DNA of 14,819 nt from Alphaproteobacteria bacterium UBA2903. GTDB taxonomy: Bacteria; Pseudomonadota; Alphaproteobacteria; CAAGCB01; CAG-977. The position numbers and the translations under genes are program-made. Positions within the stretch are counted from its first letter, which is position 1. Every line of letters starts with the position of its first letter. Below are positions 7,229 to 13,824 of the stretch, one piece after another. Location of the stretch: assembly GCA_002349565.1 (NCBI GenBank), contig DEDN01000025.1, positions 1-14,819 of the forward strand. Reading direction: 5' to 3'. The notes under the pieces are model-generated. The model was not told the origin of the DNA. It made no database searches and saw only the letters and a list, made by a program, of their open reading frames with translations.

Positions 7229-8257
7229 ATGGCTGAAGACGAACAAAAACAGATTGAATCCGATTTTCGGGACGATTTGGAAACTGCCGAACAGGACAGC
7301 ACCGATCTGGCGCAAATGCTGAATCAGGATGAAATCGACAGTCTGCTGGGCGCGGGTGAAGAAGACAGGCACACGGGCGTCAACGCTCTGCTGAACTCGT
7401 CAACCGTTTCCTACGAACGTCTGCCGATGCTGGAAATCGTGTTCGACCGTTTGGTGCGCTTGACATCGACGACTTTGCGCAACTTTACGCAGTCCAACAT
7501 TGACATCACGCTGGAAAGCATCGAATCCATGCGCTTCGGCGATTATCTGGAATCCATTCCGTCGCCCGCGATGATGAGCGTTTTCAAAGCCGAGGAATGG
7601 GACAACTACGGTTTGCTGACGATCGATTCGTCGCTGATTTACACCATGGTTGACGTATTGCTGGGCGGACGGCGCGGCACGGCAGCCATCCGTTTGGACG
7701 GGCGGTCGTACACGGTCATTGAACGCAACCTGATGGAAAAGATGATTCATCTGGTTTTGTCCGACTTGTCGGCGGCGTTCGATCCGCTTGCCCCGGTCAC
7801 GTTCCGTTTCGACCGTTTGGAAACGAATCCGCGCTTTGCAATGATTTCGCGCCCGTCGAACGCGGCGGTCGTCGCCAAATTCCGCGTCGACATCGAAGAC
7901 CGCAGCGGCAAACTGGAGGTTTTGCTGCCTTACGCGATGTTGGAACCCGTGCGAGAACTGCTGCTGCAAATGTTTATGGGCGAAAAGTTCGGGCGCGACA
8001 GCATTTGGGAAACCCACTTGGCGGAAGCGCTGTGGCTTAGCGAAGTCGATTTGAAAGCCGTGCTTGACCGTCACATGACGTCGCTGAAAAAAGTTCTGAA
8101 GTGGAAAGTCGGCACGCAGCTGCTGTTGAACGCGACGCCCGATTCCGAAGTCGAAATGGTTTGCGGCGATATTCCGATGTTTTACGGCAGAATGGGGCGC
8201 AAGGGCAAATACATCGCCGTCAAAATCGAAGACAAAATCAAACGCCAAAAGGATTAA
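7229..8257 (+). CDS. fliM: Flagellar motor switch protein FliM
   Basis: FliM forms the middle of the cytoplasmic C-ring, binds phospho-CheY and links FliG to FliN. The 342-residue protein carries the CheY-binding peptide LNQDEIDSLL at residues 31-40, preceded by an acidic 30-residue extension; in most FliM proteins this peptide is at the very N-terminus. The CheC-like middle domain spans about 70-235 with LLGGRRG (144-150) in place of the usual GGxG loop. The C-terminal SPOA domain (about 255-335) includes LKWKVGTQLLLN and GKYIAVKIEDK. AAGAGG in the 9-bp gap after fliL supports the start. A DUF6468 gene follows 5 bp later. Confidence 0.95.
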   Translation: MAEDEQKQIESDFRDDLETAEQDSTDLAQMLNQDEIDSLLGAGEEDRHTGVNALLNSSTVSYERLPMLEIVFDRLVRLTSTTLRNFTQSNIDITLESIESMRFGDYLESIPSPAMMSVFKAEEWDNYGLLTIDSSLIYTMVDVLLGGRRGTAAIRLDGRSYTVIERNLMEKMIHLVLSDLSAAFDPLAPVTFRFDRLETNPRFAMISRPSNAAVVAKFRVDIEDRSGKLEVLLPYAMLEPVRELLLQMFMGEKFGRDSIWETHLAEALWLSEVDLKAVLDRHMTSLKKVLKWKVGTQLLLNATPDSEVEMVCGDIPMFYGRMGRKGKYIAVKIEDKIKRQKD

Positions 8258-8262
8258 AGCCG

Positions 8263-8835
8263 ATGTCCGTCGAATTGCTGGTCAACATCATTGTCATTCT
8301 GCTGCTGATTCCGACGATAATTTTCGCTTTGCTGCTGAACAAGCGGCTTGAAATTCTGCGCAGCAGCCGCGCGGATTTGGGACGGCTGATCGAAGCGTTC
8401 AACGATGCGACGACGCGCGCCGAATCGGGGATTCCCCGTTTGAAACAGGCGGCGGACAGCGCAGGCGCGCAGCTGAAGGAACAAATCCGTCAGGCGCAAA
8501 CGCTGCATGACGACATCGCTTTTTTGCTGGAACGCGCGGAAAGCGTCGTTTCCAAACTGGATTCCGCCGTTGCTCGTCCGTCCGTGCGCGAACCGCGTTT
8601 TGAAAAGCCCGTCGAAAAACGCGAAGAACAAAAGCCCCGTTCCCGCCGCGCTTTGGTGGAAAGCCCCGAGGATTTGATTTCCTCCGCCGTTTCCGCCGCC
8701 GAAGACATTTTGCGCGACGCCGACGGCAAAACGGCGAAAAAACGTTCCGCGTTCGGTTCGTTTGACACCGAAGAGTCTGGCGACAGGTCGGAAGCCGAAC
8801 GCGAATTGCTTAAAGCCTTGCAGTCTTTGCGCTAA
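8263..8835 (+). CDS. DUF6468 domain protein, membrane-anchored flagellar-cluster accessory
   Basis: The 190-residue protein has one N-terminal transmembrane helix (about 4-26) and then a predicted coiled-coil region (LEILRSSRADLGRLIEAFND through about 100), matching the DUF6468 family found beside fliM in alphaproteobacteria. The C-terminal part is charged, low in complexity (KPVEKREEQKPRSRR) and ends in an acidic helix. The role is unknown; a motor or C-ring accessory is inferred from conserved neighbourhood. The ATG at 8263 is chosen because it begins the hydrophobic helix and has AGGA upstream; an in-frame ATG at 8101 would overlap the fliM SPOA coding region by over 150 bp and is rejected. 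Confidence 0.8.
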   Translation: MSVELLVNIIVILLLIPTIIFALLLNKRLEILRSSRADLGRLIEAFNDATTRAESGIPRLKQAADSAGAQLKEQIRQAQTLHDDIAFLLERAESVVSKLDSAVARPSVREPRFEKPVEKREEQKPRSRRALVESPEDLISSAVSAAEDILRDADGKTAKKRSAFGSFDTEESGDRSEAERELLKALQSLR

Positions 8836-8846
8836 AGGAAACGCCG

Positions 8847-9560
8847 ATGAAACAACCGCAAAATACCGCTTCGCAGAAACGAAAAGCCAAAGCTTTCCGT
8901 TTGCTGCCGCTGATGATTTTCTTTTGCGTCTTGACTTTGTCCGTTCGGATAGGCGTGCTGTGGCGCGCGTTTTCGACGCCGCGGGATGCGGACCGTCCGT
9001 CCGTTCTGGCGGTGGCGACATTGCAGGCGCAGGATGCGGAACCTGTCAAAAACGATGTGCCGCTGTCCAAAGTCGCGCAGCAGGCGGCTATGCAGGTTGA
9101 AAACGAACCGCCTGCGCGGGAAAAAAGCTTTTCCCAATCGGAATTGGAGATTTTGCAAAAACTGGCAAAACGCCGCGAAGAACTGGACATTCGCGAACGT
9201 TCTTTGGAACAGAAAGTCGGCGTTTTGAAAGCCGCCGAAGCCCAAATCGACGCCAAAATCACCAAATTGAAAGAATTGGAACGCTCGATTTCCGATTTGG
9301 TCGGCGTGTACAACGAACAGGAACGCGACCGTTTGAACAACTTGGTCAAAATTTATTCGACCATGAAACCCAAAGAAGCCGCCCGCCTGTTCAACGAAAT
9401 GGAAATGTCCCTGCTGGTGCGCGTGTTCGAAAAAATGAAAGAATCCAAATCCGCCCCGATTTTGGCGCTGATGGATTCCGCCAAAGCGACCGCTTTGACC
9501 GCCGAACTGGCAAACAAAAAGACTCTGCCGGGGCTGGATTCGGCGTCTGCGGAAAAATAA
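8847..9560 (+). CDS. MotE-family protein with MgtE N-terminal-like domain
   Basis: The 237-residue protein has a basic N-terminus, one signal-anchor helix (about 19-39), a disordered linker, a coiled coil (about 95-160, e.g. LAKRREELDIRERSLEQKVG) and a C-terminal MgtE_N-like helical domain (about 165-225: KIYSTMKPKEAARLFNEME and RVFEKMKESKSAPILALMD). This is the architecture of MotE proteins in alphaproteobacterial flagellar clusters; Sinorhizobium MotE is a periplasmic chaperone for the motility protein MotC. No MotC gene lies in this window, so whether it works the same way here is open. AAAGGAAA precedes the ATG, 11 bp after the DUF6468 gene. Confidence 0.82.
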   Translation: MKQPQNTASQKRKAKAFRLLPLMIFFCVLTLSVRIGVLWRAFSTPRDADRPSVLAVATLQAQDAEPVKNDVPLSKVAQQAAMQVENEPPAREKSFSQSELEILQKLAKRREELDIRERSLEQKVGVLKAAEAQIDAKITKLKELERSISDLVGVYNEQERDRLNNLVKIYSTMKPKEAARLFNEMEMSLLVRVFEKMKESKSAPILALMDSAKATALTAELANKKTLPGLDSASAEK

Positions 9561-9590
9561 TCCTTTTCATATTCGATTCAGTCTTTTATA

Positions 9591-9621
9591 ACTTAAAGAA
9601 GCATTTTTTTAAGTATAGGGG
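9591..9621 (+). promoter_or_regulatory. Small inverted repeat and ribosome binding site before cheY
   Basis: The 66-bp gap is the largest in the fliL-to-13503 run. It holds ACTTAAA (9591-9597) and TTTAAGT (9608-9614), a 7-bp inverted repeat with a 10-nt spacer containing a T run, then AGGGG (9617-9621) 5 bp before the cheY ATG. The repeat could be a weak terminator, an operator or a processing hairpin; no clear promoter hexamers were found. Confidence 0.3.
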
Positions 9622-9626
9622 CTGTT

Positions 9627-10004
9627 ATGAATAAGCAAATGAACGTCCTGATTGTGGACGATTACCAAACCATGCGCGGCGTTATCCGCAACTTGTTCAA
9701 TTTGAACGGTTTTGAAAACACGGCAGAGGCGGGGACCGTTGAAGACGCGCTGGAACTGCTGAAAACAAAGCCGTTCGATTTGGTGATTTTCGATTGGTAC
9801 ACGGGCGCGATGAGCGGAACGGAGTTTTTGAAAACCGTCCGTGCGAACGACAATTTAAAAGATATTCCCTTTATTGTCGTCAGCGCGGAAAGCAACCCCG
9901 AAACCATGGCGGAAATCAAAGCCGCCGGCGTTTCCGATTTTATCGCAAAGCCGTTCAACAAAGCGACCTTGAGCAAACGATTGACCGCTTTATTCGGGGA
10001 ATGA
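9627..10004 (+). CDS. CheY-like single-domain response regulator
   Basis: The 125-residue protein is a stand-alone receiver domain. The acidic pair Asp11-Asp12, the phospho-acceptor Asp56 (VIFDWYTG), the switch Ser86 (VVSAES) and Lys108 (AKPF) are all present, so it should be phosphorylatable. Residue 105 is Phe at the place of the CheY Tyr106. The segment after Asp56 is DWYTGAMSG rather than the usual DWNMPxMxG. No output domain is present. Its place between the motE-like gene and a flagellar-cluster exported protein suggests it acts on the motor, possibly through the FliM peptide encoded upstream, but its kinase is not in the window. It could instead be a flagellar-assembly or general regulator such as the CheY-like proteins of Caulobacter. 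Confidence 0.88.
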   Translation: MNKQMNVLIVDDYQTMRGVIRNLFNLNGFENTAEAGTVEDALELLKTKPFDLVIFDWYTGAMSGTEFLKTVRANDNLKDIPFIVVSAESNPETMAEIKAAGVSDFIAKPFNKATLSKRLTALFGE

Positions 10005-10014
10005 TGCCAAAACG

Positions 10015-12963
10015 ATGAAACTCGGACGGACATTTCGGATTGTGCTGATGCTGATGCTGCTGACGGCGGCACGGGCGTTCGCCGCCGTGTCCGTTTTTCC
10101 CGATGCGCAGGTCCGTTTGTTTGCCGTGCAGCGCGCGGATGAAAATCGGCTGGTTTTCTCTTTTCCCGTAAAAACGGGGTTTAAGGAAAAAACAGCGGGC
10201 GACCGTTACACGGTAACGTTTGATGCCGCCGTTTCCAATCCCGAAGCTTTGCGCGTGCGCCATGTGCTGAGTACTTTTCCCAAGGAAATGCAGCAAGCGG
10301 GCGTTTCGGGCAATCCGCTGACGCTGACTTTGCGTCTGCCGAAAGGGCATACCGCCAAAGCCGTTCAAAACGGGCGGAAAGTGACGATTTCCGTCAGGCG
10401 TATTCCCGCCGCTTTACCGAAAGCGGAAGCAAAACCCGTTCAACAGCCGCAAGCGAAACCCGTGCCGCCGCCCGAAAAAAGCGAACCGTCCGAACCTGTT
10501 TCCAAACCTGCGGAGAAGGAAGAACAGGCGGACATTTCTTTGAATATTAAAGAACCCATCAGCCTGACTCCGCCTGTTCCCGATGCGGAAATCGTCATGC
10601 CGCAGGATACGGGATACCGCTCCGTGTCGCTCAGCTTTCCATGGACGCGCATGACGGCGGCGGCGGCGTTCAGACGGCAGGGCTATTTGTGGCTGGTGTT
10701 TGACCGCAAGGGGAACTTCAATTTCGATACGGAATTGAAGATCTACAAGGATATCATTTACGAAATTGTGCAGATTCCCCATTCCAAAGCGACGATTTTG
10801 CGTTTGGTGACCGCGCCGGGGTACAATCCGTCAATGCGCCGTGAAGGGTTGCTGTGGATTGTCGATTTGATGGTGCAGCCGTTGCGTCCCAAAAAGAATT
10901 TGGACTTGGTTTTGCAGCGCAAAACGCCGTTCGGTCCCCGCATTTTCATTCCGATGGACGAAACGCCCGAGGTCATTCCCTTAATCGACCCCGAAGTCGG
11001 TGATTTGTTTTATATCGTGCCTGTGTTTGCTTTGGGCAAAGGGTTGTCGCACAGGCGTTCGTTCGTCGACGCGCTGTTTTTGCCGACGGCGCAAGGGCTG
11101 GCGGTTGTTCCGAACATTGAAGATCTGGCGCTGTACACGTCGTCTTCGGGATTGGAAGTGCGCGGTCCGAAAGGCGGCATGCGGTTTTCGTCCGAGGACA
11201 TTCTGTCTTATCTGGCAAAAAAGAAAATCAACAAAAATCCGCTGGAACAATTGTTGGATGTCGGCGTTTGGAAGCTGAATGCGAACGACAGGGACTTTTT
11301 GCCGATTTTGCGGCAGATGGAAAAGGCGGCGGCGACCGCTTCCGCCAAGGAAAAACCGATTAAACGGCTGCTGTTGGCGCGCTATTGGTTCGCAAACGGA
11401 TTTTATCCCGAAACCTTGAGCGTTTTGCGCGCGATCGCTTTCGATACGCCGAAGCTTGCCGAACAAAAAGCGTTTACCGCTTTGCGCGGGGCGGCGAATT
11501 TTATGATGCGGAGATACCGCGAAGCACTGGCGGATTTTTCCGACTCCGCTTTCGACAAAGACGATGCCGTTCAGTACTGGAAAGCGGCGGCGTTGGCGGG
11601 ATTGTCGGACAAACCGCAAAAATATCTGATTCCGATGCGCGAAAATATGGCGATATTCGCTTCTTATCCGGCGGAAATCAAAACGACGCTGGCTTTGGCT
11701 GGACTGCATGCCGCCGTTGCCGCAGGCGACGAATTTTCGGTTCAAAACTTTATGGAAGCCGCCAATAATCCCGAAAATCCCGCATCGACGGAAACCGAGC
11801 TCAAATTTTATCACGCCTTGTGGCAAGAAGTGAACGGCATGTATTCCTTGGCGCAAAAGGAAATGCGCGAAGTCGCGAACAGCACCGACTATTATTACCG
11901 CGCCATGGGCGGATTGGAGGCGTTGCGCATGGAGGAGCGATCCGAAACCATGCCGCCCGAACAGCGGATCGCCGAATTGGAACGTTTGTCTTACGCTTGG
12001 CGCGGCGACGATTTCGAATATAACGTGATGACAGGACTGGTCGAGGCGTATCGGGAACAAAAAGACTATGCGCAAATGCTGTACACTTTAAAGGGAATGC
12101 AGGTGCGCTTCGCCGATTTGCCCGAAGCCAAGAAAATTCTCAAACTGATGTCCGATTTGTTTGCAAAAATTTATCTGACGGACGAAGGCGATTCTTTGCC
12201 GCCGATTAAAGCGATCGCGCTGTTTGACGAATTTCGCGACTTGCTGCCCAAAGGTGAACGGGGCGCAAAAATTGTGCGGCGTTTGGCGGATAAACTGGTG
12301 GCTATCGATTTGCCCGACCGCGCCGCCGAATTGCTGGAACAACAGCTGATTCAGCCTGTCGGGAACACGGAACGCGGGCTGATTGCGACGCGGCTGGCTT
12401 TGGTGCGGCTGCTGAACCGCGAACCCACGGAAGCTTTGAAAGCGCTGAATGTCAGCGAAAACGGGACGTTCTCGCCGCGCGTAACGCAACAGCGCCGCCA
12501 TATGAAAGCCAAAGCGCTGGCGGATTTGAAACAAATCGACGCTGCCGCCGAATTGCTGGAGGATGACGATTCCGATGCCGCAAAACAGCTGCGCGCGGAA
12601 ATTTTCTGGCAGGCGCAGGTGTGGGACAAAGCGGCGGACGCGCTGAAGTTGCTGATTAAGCGTCCCGATCCGAAAGTGCCTTTGACCAAAGAGGAAGCGC
12701 AGCGTGTTTTGAACTGGGCGGCGGCTTTGCGGCTGGCGGGGCGCACGAAAGTTGTGTTGCGTCTGCGTGAAAACTTTTTGCCGTATATGCAGAAAACGGA
12801 ATTGGCGCAGGCATTCGACTTTATCACGACCGCGCCGCAGCAGGGCGTCATGGATTACCGTCAGGTTGCGAATGAAGTTAAAGCCGCCGAAAATTTCAAC
12901 ACTTTTGCCAAAGGCTATACCGATCTTTTGAAAACCAAAGGGTTGAGCGAAGCCGTTCAGTAA
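10015..12963 (+). CDS. Large exported TPR-like helical-repeat protein of the flagellar cluster
   Basis: The 982-residue protein has a cleavable signal peptide (about 1-23, ending AFA), so it is predicted periplasmic. Residues about 25-130 are beta-rich (VRLFAVQRADENRLVFSFPV, RYTVTFDAAVSN, LTLTLRLPKG) and resemble an AMIN-like or secretin-associated fold. A Pro/Lys/Glu linker follows (about 131-172), then a second beta-rich region with aromatic strands (to about 400). The remaining C-terminal half is helical with alternating small and large residues typical of tetratricopeptide-like repeats (e.g. ARYWFANGFYPETLSVLRAI, AAELLEQQLI, AAALRLAGRTKVVLRLRENF). The specific function is unrecognised. 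It sits 10 bp after cheY and 12 bp before a small membrane protein gene, so an envelope scaffold for the motor or rings is a reasonable inference. Confidence 0.72.
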   Translation: MKLGRTFRIVLMLMLLTAARAFAAVSVFPDAQVRLFAVQRADENRLVFSFPVKTGFKEKTAGDRYTVTFDAAVSNPEALRVRHVLSTFPKEMQQAGVSGNPLTLTLRLPKGHTAKAVQNGRKVTISVRRIPAALPKAEAKPVQQPQAKPVPPPEKSEPSEPVSKPAEKEEQADISLNIKEPISLTPPVPDAEIVMPQDTGYRSVSLSFPWTRMTAAAAFRRQGYLWLVFDRKGNFNFDTELKIYKDIIYEIVQIPHSKATILRLVTAPGYNPSMRREGLLWIVDLMVQPLRPKKNLDLVLQRKTPFGPRIFIPMDETPEVIPLIDPEVGDLFYIVPVFALGKGLSHRRSFVDALFLPTAQGLAVVPNIEDLALYTSSSGLEVRGPKGGMRFSSEDILSYLAKKKINKNPLEQLLDVGVWKLNANDRDFLPILRQMEKAAATASAKEKPIKRLLLARYWFANGFYPETLSVLRAIAFDTPKLAEQKAFTALRGAANFMMRRYREALADFSDSAFDKDDAVQYWKAAALAGLSDKPQKYLIPMRENMAIFASYPAEIKTTLALAGLHAAVAAGDEFSVQNFMEAANNPENPASTETELKFYHALWQEVNGMYSLAQKEMREVANSTDYYYRAMGGLEALRMEERSETMPPEQRIAELERLSYAWRGDDFEYNVMTGLVEAYREQKDYAQMLYTLKGMQVRFADLPEAKKILKLMSDLFAKIYLTDEGDSLPPIKAIALFDEFRDLLPKGERGAKIVRRLADKLVAIDLPDRAAELLEQQLIQPVGNTERGLIATRLALVRLLNREPTEALKALNVSENGTFSPRVTQQRRHMKAKALADLKQIDAAAELLEDDDSDAAKQLRAEIFWQAQVWDKAADALKLLIKRPDPKVPLTKEEAQRVLNWAAALRLAGRTKVVLRLRENFLPYMQKTELAQAFDFITTAPQQGVMDYRQVANEVKAAENFNTFAKGYTDLLKTKGLSEAVQ

Positions 12964-12975
12964 GGATTCTTTTCT

Positions 12976-13503
12976 ATGTTCGATTCCGTCAAAAACGCGT
13001 ATCAAAGCTTTTCAAATTCGATGGACAGTTTTCAGCGGGATATGGCGGATATCCGCGACACATTCGTCGGCATCAAAAACGTTGTCGGCGCGATTTTCAA
13101 TTTTATGGGACAGGAAACGGCGATTTTGCTGTTCTGCACGTTTTTGTTTCTGTTTGTCGTCAATCTGATTCCTTTCCTGTTCATCGGCAAAAAAGCGCGC
13201 TATTACATCGGCATTGCTTTCGGTTTGTATTTGGGACACTTTTTTAATTACACGCTGTTTTCGTCGTTCAAATTCATATTGATTATGCTGCTGCCCGTGT
13301 TTATGGAATGGGGATTGGCGCTAGTGTTTGCCAAATTGTGGAAGCTGATTCTCAAAGGGCTGGCTTTTTTACCCAGAGGATTGATCAAGCTGCCCGCGTT
13401 GCTGATCAAAAAGCTGAAGCGCGCCAAAAACGAAACCGCGGGGAACGGCGAAGCGAAAGCTTTGCCTGCCGAATCGGATGGCGAAAAAGAACCGCAGATA
13501 TAA
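12976..13503 (+). CDS. Small multi-pass membrane protein of unknown function
   Basis: The 175-residue protein is not recognised. It has an amphipathic N-terminal segment (about 1-40, MFDSVKNAYQSFSNSMDSFQ), probably three transmembrane helices (about 47-70, 76-95 and 98-118), a further hydrophobic or amphipathic stretch (about 122-146), then a basic patch (KKLKRAK) and an acidic, disordered tail. AAGGA lies in the 12-bp gap after the 982-residue protein gene, so the two are almost certainly co-transcribed. It may anchor that exported protein or act in motility; neither is shown by sequence. Confidence 0.7.
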   Translation: MFDSVKNAYQSFSNSMDSFQRDMADIRDTFVGIKNVVGAIFNFMGQETAILLFCTFLFLFVVNLIPFLFIGKKARYYIGIAFGLYLGHFFNYTLFSSFKFILIMLLPVFMEWGLALVFAKLWKLILKGLAFLPRGLIKLPALLIKKLKRAKNETAGNGEAKALPAESDGEKEPQI

Positions 13504-13707
13504 AAATCTGTTTCAATTATATCGAATCTCGGTAAAATAGACCCGATGCCGAAGCGTAAAAGCTTTGACATCGGGTAAAAACTCGACATCCGTATTGTTT
13601 TCAAAAACGACTCTGCAGGAGTTCCCGTTCTGAAAACCAAACGGAGCGGACGTACATAATGAGGGAAGTCCGAGGCTAGTGGCAATGCTTGGAAACTCCC
13701 CCCCACC
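13504..13707. other. Non-coding structured segment, possible small RNA
   Basis: No credible coding frame lies here. Two structures stand out. A hairpin at 13542-13575 pairs CCCGATG with CATCGGG and, inside, AAGC with GCTT; on the minus strand it is followed by TCTATTTT, like a weak terminator. At 13618-13699, GGAGTT pairs with AACTCC and encloses two further stems, CCGTT/AACGG (13625-13644) and CGGAC/GTCCG (13647-13672), giving a multi-arm fold. A competing arrangement pairs GTTTTCA (13597-13603) with TGAAAAC (13631-13637) around ACTC/GAGT. A minus-strand RNA of about 170 nt starting near 13710 and ending near the first hairpin would fit, as would a plus-strand leader. I recognise no known RNA family. 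Confidence 0.35.
13542..13575 (-). terminator. Hairpin, possible minus-strand terminator
   Basis: Seven perfect outer base pairs (13542-13548 with 13569-13575), a 3x3 internal loop, four inner pairs and a 6-nt loop. The minus-strand exit is TCTATTTT; the plus-strand exit is A-rich, so it would not serve as a classical intrinsic terminator for the upstream membrane-protein gene. It could end a minus-strand RNA coming from the operator region. Confidence 0.35.
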
Positions 13708-13716
13708 ATGAAAACA

Positions 13717-13745
13717 AGGATATTTCCAAATTTGGAAATTTGCAA
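13717..13745 (-). promoter_or_regulatory. Candidate minus-strand promoter overlapping the perfect operator
   Basis: On the minus strand TTGCAA (13740-13745) and TATCCT (13717-13722) are separated by exactly 17 bp, and that spacer is nearly the whole perfect palindrome. Each hexamer matches the sigma-70 consensus at four of six positions. A repressor on the palindrome would block it, and its transcript would run through the structured segment at 13504-13707. The matches are moderate and may be chance in AT-rich DNA. Confidence 0.3.
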
Positions 13746-13773
13746 TATTTATTTTCAAATTTGGAAAATATCC
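13718..13773. promoter_or_regulatory. Paired dyad operators upstream of the S24 regulator
   Basis: ATTTCCAAATTTGGAAAT (13722-13739) is a perfect 18-bp palindrome. A second copy, TTTTCAAATTTGGAAAA (13752-13768), shares the half-site TTTGGAAA with one mismatch in its other half. The centres are 29 bp apart, close to three helical turns. The whole block is also bounded by GGATATTT (13718-13725) and AAATATCC (13766-13773). This is the usual layout of operators for a dimeric HTH repressor and lies 50-100 bp upstream of the regulator start, so autoregulation is likely. Confidence 0.72.
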
Positions 13774-13824
13774 GCGATTCGGTCAAGTTTTTACCTTTTG
13801 TTTAATTTGAAACGAGGGCAAAAA

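Noticed and set aside
8101..8262. Upstream start extending the DUF6468 protein by 54 residues.
   Set aside because: It overlaps the conserved SPOA coding region of fliM and adds an Arg-rich shadow sequence; the ATG at 8263 begins directly at the transmembrane helix with a ribosome site.
13565..13598. Plus-strand TTGACA (13565-13570) with TATTGT (13593-13598) as a promoter.
   Set aside because: The spacing is 22 bp, too long for sigma-70 recognition, and the first hexamer is part of the hairpin stem.
13661..13699. Resemblance of GAGGGAAGTCCGAGG and GGCAATGC to the conserved RNase P RNA P4-region strings.
   Set aside because: Only a short partial likeness; the remaining conserved RNase P RNA segments are missing and the space before the operators is far too small for the full RNA.
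13618..13705. Multi-arm fold of about 80 nt ending near CCCACCA, reminiscent of a tRNA cloverleaf.
   Set aside because: No T-loop GGTTCGAATC-like sequence, no proper acceptor/anticodon arm lengths, and the CCA-like string is within a C run not paired to the 5' side.
13708..13824. ATG at 13708 as the start of the S24 regulator.
   Set aside because: No ribosome binding site precedes it, the added residues are unlike HTH-regulator N-termini, and it would place both palindromes within the coding sequence; GTG 13825 has GAGGG in position.
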